Source: Alistipes sp. | GTDB lineage: Bacteria > Bacteroidota > Bacteroidia > Bacteroidales > Rikenellaceae | Direction: 5' to 3' | Assembly: GCA_020026335.1 (NCBI GenBank) | Contig: JAHHQO010000017.1 | Span: 1-41,167 of the forward strand | DNA length: 41,167 nucleotides | Shown here: one piece after another, positions 16,491 through 25,520 of the stretch | Layout of the letters: each line of letters opens with the position of its first letter | Numbering within the stretch: the first letter of the stretch is position 1 | The notes under the pieces: generated by a model | The model's database searches: none | Told to the model about the DNA's origin: nothing | Seen by the model: the letters and a program-made list of their open reading frames with translations, nothing else | Translations under genes and position numbers: made by a program

Positions 16491-17732
16491 ATGAAGATGA
16501 AAAAGATACTGCTGCCCCTGTTGGCAGCATCGCTCACCCTCTCTTCGCAGGCACAAATCACCATCAAGACCGGTATCGAGGTGCTCAAGGAGCAGGGCTT
16601 CAAATGCCTTGAGGGCAAGCGTGTGGGACTCATCACCAATCCCACGGGTGTCGATAACTCGCTCAAATCGACCATCGACATCCTCCACGAAGCCGAGAAT
16701 GTGAACCTCGTGGCACTCTTCGGCCCCGAGCACGGTGTGCGTGGCGATGTTCACGCCGGCGATCATGTCACCGACATCCGCGATGCCTCGACACAGCTCC
16801 CCGTGCGCTCGCTCTACGGCAAGACCCGCAAGGCCACACCCGAGATGTTGAAGGACATCGATGTGCTGGTCTATGACATTCAGGACATCGGCTGCCGTTC
16901 GTTCACCTACATCAGCACCATGGGACTGGCCATGGAGGCCGCCGCCGAGAACGACAAGGAGTTTATCGTCCTCGACCGCCCCAACCCCGTGGACGGACTC
17001 AAGGTGGAGGGCAGCCTTACGGAGGAGGATTGCACCTCGTTCATCAGCCAGTTCAAAATCCCCTACCTCTACGGTCTGACCTGTGGCGAGCTGGCACAGC
17101 TCCTCAACGAGGAGGGTATGTTGAAGAACAAGGCCAAGTGCCGTCTCCACGTGGTGAAGATGGAGGGCTGGACTCGCGACATGAACTACACCGACACCGG
17201 TTTGCAGTGGATTCCCTCGTCGCCCCACATTCCCCACGCCCATTCGGTTTACTTCTACCCCATGAGCGGTATTGTGGGCGAGTTGATGTACATGAATATC
17301 GGTGTGGGTTACACCATTCCGTTCCAGATGTTCGCCGCACCGTGGATGAAGGCCGCCGAGTTTGCCGACGCGATGAATGCCCTGGGTCTGGAGGGTGTGG
17401 CTTTCCGCCCCATCTACGCCAAGCCGTTTTACAGCATCGGCAAGGGCGAGTTGTTGCAGGGTGTGCAGGTACACCTGCTCGACTACCACAAGGTCTCCAT
17501 CACCGAGATTCAGTTCCTCGTCATGCAGGAGATTGCACGTCTCTACCCCGAACACGCTGTGCTGGCTCACGCCGACAAGGAGCGTTTCCGCTCGTTTGAC
17601 CTCGCGTGCGGCTCCAAAGAGATTCGCGAACGCTTCTCGCGCCGCAACCGTTGGGAGGATGTGAAAGATTATTGGAATAAAGATGTCGAAAGTTTCCGCG
17701 ATTTATCTAAAAAGTATTACTTTTATAAATAA
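16491..17732 (+). CDS. namZ: Exo-beta-N-acetylmuramidase NamZ-like (DUF1343, GH171), second copy
   Basis: This is the second DUF1343 protein of the operon, 413 residues from the ATG at 16491. I chose this start because it opens a clean signal peptide (MKMKKILLPLLAASLTLSSQA); an in-frame upstream ATG at 16440 would overlap ampG and bury the signal. Motifs match the first copy: LITNPTGVD near 48-56, FGPEHGVRG at 77-85 with Glu80, DIQDIGCRSFTY, and DRPNPVDG. It should remove MurNAc from non-reducing glycan ends in the periplasm. The two copies share motifs but differ along most of their length, so they are old paralogues and not a recent duplication. Confidence 0.88.
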   Translation: MKMKKILLPLLAASLTLSSQAQITIKTGIEVLKEQGFKCLEGKRVGLITNPTGVDNSLKSTIDILHEAENVNLVALFGPEHGVRGDVHAGDHVTDIRDASTQLPVRSLYGKTRKATPEMLKDIDVLVYDIQDIGCRSFTYISTMGLAMEAAAENDKEFIVLDRPNPVDGLKVEGSLTEEDCTSFISQFKIPYLYGLTCGELAQLLNEEGMLKNKAKCRLHVVKMEGWTRDMNYTDTGLQWIPSSPHIPHAHSVYFYPMSGIVGELMYMNIGVGYTIPFQMFAAPWMKAAEFADAMNALGLEGVAFRPIYAKPFYSIGKGELLQGVQVHLLDYHKVSITEIQFLVMQEIARLYPEHAVLAHADKERFRSFDLACGSKEIRERFSRRNRWEDVKDYWNKDVESFRDLSKKYYFYK

Positions 17733-17789
17733 TTTTCAAAAGTCGGTAACGACTCGCGACAGATTAGGATAAAGATTAATCAGGAAAGA

Positions 17790-20672
17790 ATGTCACCATA
17801 CAATTACAAGGATTTCCTCCACGAAATAAGACAATTTATTTCCCGGGAAAGAATCTACACCGACGAATTACGTCGTCTGGCGTGGGGTACCGATGCCGGT
17901 TTCTACCGACTCATACCCCAAATCATCATCCGTTCGGACAACGAGCAGGAGGTGAGCCGTCTGCTCCACACAGCTTCGGAATACCGCCTGCCCGTCACTT
18001 TCCGAGCCGCCGGCACCAGTCTTTCGGGACAGTCCATCAGCGACTCGATACTCATCGTTGCCGGCAAACACTGGGAGCGTTATTCGGTGAGTGACGACCA
18101 CTCGCAAATCACCCTCCAGCCGGGACTTGTCGGCCAGCGTGTGAACGAGATTCTCGCGCCCTACGGTCGCAAGTTCGCCCCCGACCCCGCCTCCATTCGC
18201 AGTGCCATGGTCGGCGGCATAGTGATGAACAACGCTTCGGGCATGAACTGCGGCACGCACGCCAACAGCGACCGCATGTTGCTCTCGGCGCGCATCGTGC
18301 TGGCAGACGGCACACTCATCGACACGGGTGACGAACGCTCACGCGAGGCGTTCCGCGCTTCGCACCCCCAATTTTTGGAGCGACTCACGGCGTTGCGCGA
18401 CTCCATACGCGGCAATGCCACCCTCATGGCGCGCATCGCCAAGAAATACGCCATCAAGAATGTCACGGGTCTGAATATTCTGCCCTTCGTGCGCTACGAC
18501 GACCCGTTCGACATCATGGCACACCTGATGGTGGGTAGCGAGGGTACGTTGGCCTTCCTCTCGGAGGTGACCATGAAGACCGAATACGACTACCCCTTCA
18601 AGGCCAGTGCCATGCTCTACTTCCGCACCATACGCGAGGCGTGTGAGGCGGTGGTGAAGATGAAGCCCCTCGATGTGAAGAGTGCCGAGCTGTTGGACTA
18701 CAAATCGCTGAGTTCGGTCAGCGACCCCAACTACCTCTCGTTCCTTCAGGAGGTGGGCGAAGAGCAGGCACGCGGACTCACGGCAGTGCTCACCGAGGTC
18801 AAGGCGCGCACCCGGGAGGAGCTGGTGGCCGACATAGAGCGCGTGAGCCACGCCCTCGAATCGTTCGACACCTACCGTCCCGTGCATTTCACCGACCGTG
18901 CGGAGGAGTACTCCAAGTTTTGGGCTATCCGTTCGGGTATCTTCCCCTCGGTGGGAGGTACGCGCAAGCTGGGCACCACGTGTCTGATTGAGGACGTGGC
19001 GTTCCACATCGAGGATTTGCCACAGGCGACCGCCGACTTGCAGGAGCTGATACGCCGTCACGGCTATGACGATGCCTGCATCTACGGCCACGCCCTCGAG
19101 GGCAACTACCACTTCATCATCAATCAGGCGTTCGACACCGAAGCCGAGGTTTCGCGCTACGAACAGCTGATGGAGGACGTCAAGTGTCTCGTAGTGGACA
19201 AATACGACGGTTCGTTGAAGGCCGAGCACGGCACGGGTCGCAACATGGCACCCTACGTGCGTTACGAATGGGGCGAAGATGCCTACGCGGTGATGAAGGC
19301 CGTCAAGGCGTTGTTCGACCCCCACGGTCTGCTCAACCCCGGCGTCATCTTCAACGACGACCCCAAGTGCCACCTCAAGAACTTCAAGCCCCTGCCCCGA
19401 CTCTCGATTGGCGGCAAGGCAGGTGTGGAGGTGTGCGAGAAGACCGACCGCTGCATCGAGTGCGGATTCTGCGAGGTGAACTGTCTGACCTGCGGATTCA
19501 GCATCTCGTCGCGCCAGCGAATAGTTATCAACCGCGAGTTGTCGCGTCTGCAACAGACGGGCGAAGACTCCGAACGTTACGAGACCCTGCGCCGGGAATA
19601 CAAATATCTGGGTAACGAGACCTGCGCGGGTGACGGTCTCTGTTCCATGTCGTGCCCCATGGGCATCAACGTGGGCGACCTCACCCACATCATTCGTCAG
19701 GAGCAGTTGCCCGAGGGCAGCTTCGGCTACCGCATGGGTGACTTTGCCGCCCGTCACTTTGCTGGCATGAAGAGCGGTCTGCGCCCCGTGCTGCATCTGG
19801 CCGCCGCAGGCCACGCCCTGCTCGGCACAAAGGCCATGAGCTCGGTGTGCGGTGCGCTCCACTCCACCCTCGGCATTCCGCTCTGGACACCTGCCATGCC
19901 CCACGCCTTCAAGCTCTCGGACAAGGCACGCCGCGAAGTGAATGCCGGACTGCAATTCCACGACAAGGTGGTCTATTTCCCCAGCTGCATCAATCAGACG
20001 ATGGGTGTGGCGCACAATGCCCCCTCGCCGCAACCGCTGGTCAATCGCATGACCTCGCTGCTCCACAAGGCGGGTTACGAAGTCATCTACCCCAAAAACA
20101 TGGAGCGTTTGTGCTGCGGAACAATCTGGGAGAGCAAGGGTATGCTCGACATTGCCGACCGCAAGACCGCGGAGCTGGAGGAGGCACTCTGGGAGGCGAG
20201 CGAACACGGCCGCTATCCCGTCCTCTGTGACCAGAGCCCCTGTCTGCACCGTATGCGCGAGAAAATCACCCGCATGAAGCTCTACGAGCCGGCCGAGTTC
20301 ATCTGGCTGTTCCTTCGCGAGCGACTCGACTTCCGCCCCACGGAGCGTCCCGTGGCGATACACATCACCTGCTCGATGCGCAAGATGGGGCTGGGAAAGG
20401 TCATCACCGACCTCGCCTCGCTGTGCTCGACCCGTGTGGTTGTCCCCGAGGGCGTGGGTTGCTGCGGATTTGCAGGCGACAGAGGTTTCACCCACCCCGA
20501 GGTGAACGCCTACGCCCTGCGAAAACTCAAACCTCAACTCCGCGAGGCACACATCACCACAGGTTACAGCAACAGCCGTACCTGCGAAATAGGTCTGACG
20601 ACCAACACCGGTGTACCCTATCAGTCGATTGTCTATCTGGTCGATGAGTGTACCACCGCCAAACGGCACTAA
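17790..20672 (+). CDS. FAD and Fe-S D-2-hydroxyacid (likely D-lactate) dehydrogenase
   Basis: The protein has 960 residues in the order FAD-binding domain (RAAGTSLSGQS at 72-82, MVGGIVMNNASG and GSEGTLAFLSE further on), FAD-oxidase C-terminal domain (KAEHGTGRNM), a two-cluster 4Fe-4S ferredoxin module (CIECGFCEVNC near 555 and CAGDGLCSMSC near 611), and two CCG domains (Cys-Cys-Gly near 775 and 890). This is the layout of YdiJ-like enzymes and of Fe-S D-lactate dehydrogenases, which pass electrons to the respiratory chain. MurQ, encoded three genes downstream, releases D-lactate, so D-lactate is the natural substrate here; D-2-hydroxyglutarate is the main alternative. It has no signal peptide and is probably cytosolic or attached to the inner membrane face. 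Confidence 0.85.
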   Translation: MSPYNYKDFLHEIRQFISRERIYTDELRRLAWGTDAGFYRLIPQIIIRSDNEQEVSRLLHTASEYRLPVTFRAAGTSLSGQSISDSILIVAGKHWERYSVSDDHSQITLQPGLVGQRVNEILAPYGRKFAPDPASIRSAMVGGIVMNNASGMNCGTHANSDRMLLSARIVLADGTLIDTGDERSREAFRASHPQFLERLTALRDSIRGNATLMARIAKKYAIKNVTGLNILPFVRYDDPFDIMAHLMVGSEGTLAFLSEVTMKTEYDYPFKASAMLYFRTIREACEAVVKMKPLDVKSAELLDYKSLSSVSDPNYLSFLQEVGEEQARGLTAVLTEVKARTREELVADIERVSHALESFDTYRPVHFTDRAEEYSKFWAIRSGIFPSVGGTRKLGTTCLIEDVAFHIEDLPQATADLQELIRRHGYDDACIYGHALEGNYHFIINQAFDTEAEVSRYEQLMEDVKCLVVDKYDGSLKAEHGTGRNMAPYVRYEWGEDAYAVMKAVKALFDPHGLLNPGVIFNDDPKCHLKNFKPLPRLSIGGKAGVEVCEKTDRCIECGFCEVNCLTCGFSISSRQRIVINRELSRLQQTGEDSERYETLRREYKYLGNETCAGDGLCSMSCPMGINVGDLTHIIRQEQLPEGSFGYRMGDFAARHFAGMKSGLRPVLHLAAAGHALLGTKAMSSVCGALHSTLGIPLWTPAMPHAFKLSDKARREVNAGLQFHDKVVYFPSCINQTMGVAHNAPSPQPLVNRMTSLLHKAGYEVIYPKNMERLCCGTIWESKGMLDIADRKTAELEEALWEASEHGRYPVLCDQSPCLHRMREKITRMKLYEPAEFIWLFLRERLDFRPTERPVAIHITCSMRKMGLGKVITDLASLCSTRVVVPEGVGCCGFAGDRGFTHPEVNAYALRKLKPQLREAHITTGYSNSRTCEIGLTTNTGVPYQSIVYLVDECTTAKRH

Positions 20673-20693
20673 CTACAACCTTTAAAGACTACT

Positions 20694-21869
20694 ATGTCCA
20701 AAAATCGAATCCTGGCCCTCGACATCCTGCGCGGTATCACCATCGCCGGCATGATTCTGGTCAACAATCCCGGCTCGTGGGCGCACATCTACGCCCCCCT
20801 GAGCCACGCTCAATGGAACGGACTCACCCCCACCGATTTGGTCTTCCCGTTCTTCATGTTCATCATGGGTATCTCGACTTACATCTCGTTGCGTAAGTTC
20901 GACTTCGCCCTCACCAAAGATTCCGTGGTCAAGGTGCTCAAACGCACCCTCTACATCTTCCTCACGGGTATGGCCATCGGCTGGTTCTCGCGCTTCTGCT
21001 TCTACTGGCACTCCGCACCCGAGGAGCTGTCGTTCTTCGAAAAGCTGTGGGAAGCATCGTGGACCTTCGACCGTATCCGCATATTGGGTGTCATGCAGCG
21101 TCTGGCACTCTGCTACTGTGCGGCTTCGTTTGCGGCCATGACCCTCAAACACCGTCAGATTGTGGGACTCATCGTTGTGCTGTTGGTGGGTTACAGCGTT
21201 CTCCTGCTCACGGGTAACGGCTACGCCTACAACGAGGAGAACATCCTCTCGATTGTCGACCGCGCCATTCTCACCCCCGCCCATATGTACAAGGACAACG
21301 GCATCGACCCCGAGGGTCTGCTCAGCACACTGCCTGCCATCGCTCACGTACTCATCGGTTTCTGTGTGGGTCGCGTGATGATGGGCGACAAGTCGAAGGA
21401 GCAGCAGACCGACCGCGTGCTCGACTCCCACATCATCAAACTCTTTCTCATCGGTACCGTCCTCACCTTCTCGGGCTTCCTCCTCGCTTACGGACTGCCC
21501 ATCAACAAGAAGATTTGGTCGCCCACCTTCGTGCTGACCACCTGCGGTCTGGCATCGAGCCTTCTGGCACTCCTGATTTGGATTATCGACGTGAAGGGCT
21601 ACAAGCGTTGGAGCGTCTTCTTCGAGGCGTTCGGTGTCAATCCCCTCTACCTCTATGTGCAGGGCGGTGTATTGAGTATCCTCTTCGGTGCCATTCACAT
21701 TCCGTGGGGCGAGGGTTCGGTGAACATCATCACACTGATTTACAGCAAGACCCTCTTGCAGATACTGCCCCCCACGGCGGCATCGTGTGTCTATGCCCTG
21801 CTGTTCGTGACCCTCAACTGGTGCATCGGCTACCAGCTCTACAAACGCAAGATTTACATCAAATTCTAA
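20694..21869 (+). CDS. DUF5009 multipass membrane protein, NagX/heparan-glucosaminide acetyltransferase-like
   Basis: The 391-residue protein has about ten hydrophobic segments and the family-typical opening ALDILRGITIAGMILVNNPG, then TPTDLVFPFFMFIMGIS. It belongs to the group related to lysosomal heparan-alpha-glucosaminide N-acetyltransferase, which moves an acetyl group across a membrane to glucosamine. Bacterial relatives, some called NagX, are found in GlcNAc-use gene clusters. It lies between the D-2-hydroxyacid dehydrogenase gene and the amino-sugar kinase gene, with gaps of about 20 bases. A role in re-acetylating de-N-acetylated peptidoglycan sugars before use would fit, but this is inference from context; the biochemical role of the bacterial family is not settled to my knowledge. 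Confidence 0.75.
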   Translation: MSKNRILALDILRGITIAGMILVNNPGSWAHIYAPLSHAQWNGLTPTDLVFPFFMFIMGISTYISLRKFDFALTKDSVVKVLKRTLYIFLTGMAIGWFSRFCFYWHSAPEELSFFEKLWEASWTFDRIRILGVMQRLALCYCAASFAAMTLKHRQIVGLIVVLLVGYSVLLLTGNGYAYNEENILSIVDRAILTPAHMYKDNGIDPEGLLSTLPAIAHVLIGFCVGRVMMGDKSKEQQTDRVLDSHIIKLFLIGTVLTFSGFLLAYGLPINKKIWSPTFVLTTCGLASSLLALLIWIIDVKGYKRWSVFFEAFGVNPLYLYVQGGVLSILFGAIHIPWGEGSVNIITLIYSKTLLQILPPTAASCVYALLFVTLNWCIGYQLYKRKIYIKF

Positions 21870-21889
21870 CCTAAAAAATACCTAAGACC

Positions 21890-22726
21890 ATGATACTTAT
21901 AGCTGACAGTGGCTCCACCAAGACCGATTGGTGTGTAGCCCAAAAGGGAGAAATTCTCCACCGCGTATTCACCAAGGGCATGAATCCCTTTTTCCAGACC
22001 GAAGAGGAGATGAAGGAGGAGATTCGCAACACCCTTCTTCCCCAACTTCCCGAGGGCGGTTTCGATGCCGTCTATTTCTACGGTGCAGGCTGCACCCCCG
22101 AAAAGGCAGAGCAGGTGCGCAATGCCCTCTCCACTATTCCGGGCATCCGTGGCGAAATTCTCGTGGCTTCGGATATGCTGGGCGCGGCACGCGGTCTTTG
22201 CGGCCACCATGCCGGCATCGCCTGCATTCTGGGTACGGGTTCCAACTCGTGCCACTTCGACGGCGAGCAAATCACCGCCAACGTATCGCCCCTGGGCTTC
22301 ATTCTCGGTGACGAGGGCAGCGGTGCCGTGCTGGGCAAATTGTTTGTGGGCAGTCTGCTGAAAAATCAGATGACCGAAGGACTCAAGGAGGAGTTCCTCC
22401 AAGAGTACAACCTCACCCCTGCCGAGATTATCAACCGCGTCTATCGCCAGCCCTTCCCCAACCGTTTCCTCGCCTCGCTATCGCCCTTCCTGGCCAAGCA
22501 CCTCGACGACAAGACGGTACACGACCTTGTTGTCGAGAGCTTCGAAGCGTTCTTCCGCCGCAACATCATGCAGTACGACTACAAGAACTGCGAGGTACAC
22601 TTCATCGGCTCGGTGGCACACTACTACCACTCGCCCCTCGAGGAGGCCGCCCACCGTCTGGGCATACGTCTCGGCCGCATCATGCAGAGCCCCATGGAGG
22701 GTTTGGTGGCTTACCACAACGCCTAA
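21890..22726 (+). CDS. murK: BadF/BadG-type amino-sugar kinase, MurK-like
   Basis: This 278-residue cytosolic protein belongs to the ASKHA ATPase superfamily, BadF/BadG/BcrA/BcrD branch. It shows the phosphate-1 loop ADSGSTKTDW (5-14), a likely catalytic Asp95 (ASDMLGAARG), the adenosine-side GTGSNS (115-120) and GDEGSG (140-145). MurK of Clostridium acetobutylicum, which phosphorylates both GlcNAc and MurNAc at C6, is of this type, as is GlcNAc kinase. With murQ 35 bases downstream, the product is most likely MurNAc-6-phosphate, perhaps with GlcNAc as a second substrate. This pairing resembles the murT-murK-murQ set described in Tannerella forsythia. The substrate choice cannot be read from sequence alone. 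Confidence 0.85.
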   Translation: MILIADSGSTKTDWCVAQKGEILHRVFTKGMNPFFQTEEEMKEEIRNTLLPQLPEGGFDAVYFYGAGCTPEKAEQVRNALSTIPGIRGEILVASDMLGAARGLCGHHAGIACILGTGSNSCHFDGEQITANVSPLGFILGDEGSGAVLGKLFVGSLLKNQMTEGLKEEFLQEYNLTPAEIINRVYRQPFPNRFLASLSPFLAKHLDDKTVHDLVVESFEAFFRRNIMQYDYKNCEVHFIGSVAHYYHSPLEEAAHRLGIRLGRIMQSPMEGLVAYHNA

Positions 22727-22761
22727 TCCACGATTCACGGAAAACTTAAAAAACAAAAAAT

Positions 22762-23586
22762 ATGGCATTCGTAAAGATTTCAGAACAGCCCTCTCTGTAC
22801 AACGACCTTGAGAAGAAGTCGGTATTGGAGATTCTTCAGGACATCAACACCGAGGACAAAAAAGTAGCTTTGGCCGTCGAGAAGGCCATTCCCCAGATTG
22901 AGAAACTCGTTTCACAGATTGTTCCGCGCATGAAGCAGGGCGGACGTATCTTCTACATGGGTGCAGGTACCAGCGGACGACTGGGTGTGCTCGATGCATC
23001 GGAGATTCCGCCCACGTTCGGTATGCCCAACACCCTCATCATCGGTCTCATCGCCGGCGGTGACACCGCTCTGCGCAACCCCGTGGAGAATGCCGAGGAC
23101 GACACCCAGAAGGGTTGGCAGGAGCTTCTCGAGCGCAACATCAACGACAAGGACACCGTCATCGGTATTGCCGCTTCGGGAACAACGCCCTACGTTATCG
23201 GTGCCCTGCACGAGGCACGCGCCCACGGTATCCTCACCGGCTGCATCACCAGCAACCCCGACTCGCCCATGGCCGCCGAGGCCGATGTACCCATCGAGAT
23301 GATTGTCGGCCCGGAGTATGTCACCGGCAGCTCGCGCATGAAGTCGGGTACGGGTCAGAAGATGATTCTCAACATGATTACCACTTCGGTTATGATTCAG
23401 CTGGGCAGAGTCAAGGGCAACAAGATGATTAACATGCAGTTGAGCAACAAGAAGCTCGTTGACCGCGGTACTCGTATGCTGGTCGAGGAGCTGGGTTTGG
23501 ATTACGACACCGCCAAGGCGCTGTTGCTCATGCACGGCAGCGTGAAGAAGGCTTCCGATGCCTACCGCGAGGGACACAAAGAGTAG
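22762..23586 (+). CDS. murQ: N-acetylmuramic acid 6-phosphate etherase
   Basis: MurQ splits the lactyl ether of MurNAc-6-phosphate, giving GlcNAc-6-phosphate and D-lactate. The 274-residue protein is a SIS-domain enzyme with the MurQ signatures MGAGTSGRLGVLDASE (66-81), PPTFG, and GSSRMKSGTGQKMILNM. Glu81 and Glu112 (in NAEDD) stand where the two catalytic acids of Escherichia coli MurQ (Glu83 and Glu114) are expected. It is about 25 residues shorter than the E. coli enzyme, mainly at the C-terminal end, which is common in Bacteroidota. It directly follows the kinase gene. Its product GlcNAc-6-phosphate would enter NagA/NagB metabolism, whose genes are not in this window. Confidence 0.96.
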   Translation: MAFVKISEQPSLYNDLEKKSVLEILQDINTEDKKVALAVEKAIPQIEKLVSQIVPRMKQGGRIFYMGAGTSGRLGVLDASEIPPTFGMPNTLIIGLIAGGDTALRNPVENAEDDTQKGWQELLERNINDKDTVIGIAASGTTPYVIGALHEARAHGILTGCITSNPDSPMAAEADVPIEMIVGPEYVTGSSRMKSGTGQKMILNMITTSVMIQLGRVKGNKMINMQLSNKKLVDRGTRMLVEELGLDYDTAKALLLMHGSVKKASDAYREGHKE

Positions 23587-23601
23587 GAAAGGGTCAAAGC
23601 A

Positions 23602-25473
23602 ATGAAAAAACTGATACTCCTATTGTGTGCCTTCATGGCTTGGGAGGGTATCACGGCACAGCATCTCACCCGTGTGGCTCCCGAGCAGGTGGGTCTCGAC
23701 TCGCGACAGCTGGTCTATGCCGACCGCGCCATCGAGGAGGCCATCGCCGAGCGTGAGATTCCGGGTGCCGTGCTGGCAGTGGTCAAGGACGGCAAGATGG
23801 CCTATCTGAAGGCCTACGGCAACCGCCGCACAGAGCCTTACGTAGACCCCATGACCACCTCCACCATCTTCGACATGGCGTCGTGCAGCAAGGCCATGAG
23901 TACCTCGGTCTGCGCCATGATTTTGGTCGAGAGAGGTCTCATCCGTCTGCAAGACCCCGTGAGCCACTACATCGAGGACTTCCGGGACTGGGAGAGCGAA
24001 GACGGACAATCGAAGCGCACCATACATGTGCAGGATTTGATGACCCACTCGTCGGGACTGCCCGCCTACGCCTCTGTTCCGCAGCTCGTGGAGCAGTACG
24101 GCAAGCTCAATGCCGACGGACTGATGGAGTACATCTCGACCTGTCCGCGTCAGTTCGAGCCGCGCACGGCGTTCCGTTACAGCTGTCTGAACTACATCAC
24201 CCTGCAACACATCATCGAGCAGGTGTCGGGCGAGTCGTTGCGCGACTTTGCCCGCAAGAACCTCTTCGATGTGCTGGGCATGGACTACACCGACTACCTG
24301 CCCTGTCGTGAGGACAGCGACGGCAACTGGGTCAATACCGCCGATGCCCACTGGGCACCCCTTGTCAAGGGCGACTGGCACTCGCTGATTGCCCCCACCG
24401 AGGAGCAGCCCAACGGTCAGATACTCTGCGGTCAGGTGCATGACCCCCTGGCTCGCGTGATGAACGGAGGTGTGAGCGGCAACGCCTCGGTCTTCTCCTC
24501 GGCAGAGGATATTGCCGTGCTGTGTGCCGCCCTTCAGAATGGCGGTTCATGGAACGGACACCGCATTCTCAGCCCCATGGGTGTGAGAGCCATGCGTTCG
24601 ATACCCCGTGAAGTGAGCGAGCTGGGACGTACCCTCGGCTGGGACAACTGCACCCCCTATGCCTCCAACAACGGCAGTCTGCTGGGAGCACAGACTTACA
24701 GTCACACGGGCTACACGGGCACCAGCATTGTCATCGACCCCGAGAGCAACCTCAGCATCATCTTGCTGACCAATCATGTTCACCCCCACGACGAGCACAG
24801 CGTAATCCGCCTGCGCACGTTGGTGAGCAATGTGGTGGCGGCGAGTCTGACGGGTGACCCCGTGGAGCAGATGGCTCCCTACACCGAGCACTACTACAAG
24901 CGCATTGTCGATTTCATGGACGAGAAGCCCGTCACCTCCGACAACATCGTGATGCTGGGCAACAGTCTCACGGAGAACGGCGGCGACTGGTCGGCACGTC
25001 TGGAGACGGAGAATGTCATCAACCGCGGCATCATCGGTGACGAGGCGATGGGCGTCTATGACCGTCTGCACCTCATCTTGCCGGGACAGCCTGCCAAGAT
25101 ATTTCTGATGATTGGCGTCAATGACATCTCCCACGATTTAAGCAGTGAGGAGATTGCCCGCCGTGTGGAGATGATTATGGAGCGTATCCGCAGGGAGAGC
25201 CCCTCGACCAGGCTCTACGTGCAGAGCATTCTGCCCTTCAACGAGAGTTTCCATCGCTACAAGCGTCTGGACGGCAAGGAGGAGATGGTCGCCCAAATCA
25301 ACACCCTGTTGAAGGCGGCCGCCAAGCGTCACGATGCCAAATACATCGACCTCTACTCGCGCTTCTGCCCCAAGCACAGCCACACCCTGCCGGCGGAATA
25401 CTCCACCGACGGACTCCACCTCAACGAGGAGGGCTACAAGATTTGGGTGAAGGCATTGCGCAGATATATGTAA
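23602..25473 (+). CDS. Secreted beta-lactamase-fold serine hydrolase fused to an SGNH esterase
   Basis: The 623-residue protein carries a signal peptide (1-19, ending ITA). Residues about 30-410 form a class C beta-lactamase/DD-peptidase fold: SCSK at 94-97 (SxxK), a YSC at Tyr193 where YxN is usual, and HTG at 368-370 in place of KTG. Residues about 445-623 form an SGNH hydrolase: GNSLTENG (near 452, GDS-type block I), NRGIIGDEA (block II), IGVNDIS (near 503, block III) and DGLHLNEEGY with Asp603 and His606 (block V). The pair could cut peptidoglycan peptides or esters and remove O-acetyl groups that block muramidases. It is the last operon gene, 15 bases after murQ. Both activities are family inference; the missing Asn of YxN is a caution. 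Confidence 0.82.
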   Translation: MKKLILLLCAFMAWEGITAQHLTRVAPEQVGLDSRQLVYADRAIEEAIAEREIPGAVLAVVKDGKMAYLKAYGNRRTEPYVDPMTTSTIFDMASCSKAMSTSVCAMILVERGLIRLQDPVSHYIEDFRDWESEDGQSKRTIHVQDLMTHSSGLPAYASVPQLVEQYGKLNADGLMEYISTCPRQFEPRTAFRYSCLNYITLQHIIEQVSGESLRDFARKNLFDVLGMDYTDYLPCREDSDGNWVNTADAHWAPLVKGDWHSLIAPTEEQPNGQILCGQVHDPLARVMNGGVSGNASVFSSAEDIAVLCAALQNGGSWNGHRILSPMGVRAMRSIPREVSELGRTLGWDNCTPYASNNGSLLGAQTYSHTGYTGTSIVIDPESNLSIILLTNHVHPHDEHSVIRLRTLVSNVVAASLTGDPVEQMAPYTEHYYKRIVDFMDEKPVTSDNIVMLGNSLTENGGDWSARLETENVINRGIIGDEAMGVYDRLHLILPGQPAKIFLMIGVNDISHDLSSEEIARRVEMIMERIRRESPSTRLYVQSILPFNESFHRYKRLDGKEEMVAQINTLLKAAAKRHDAKYIDLYSRFCPKHSHTLPAEYSTDGLHLNEEGYKIWVKALRRYM

Positions 25474-25520
25474 TCCGCACTCGTCCCAACGAAAAGCAGA
25501 TACATATATCCGCCTCAACG

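Noticed and set aside
15092..20669. Long minus-strand open frames opposite ampG, the second namZ and the dehydrogenase (up to 776 codons)
   Set aside because: GC-rich codon bias on the real strand removes stops from the opposite frame. No motifs, signal peptides or plausible starts are present.
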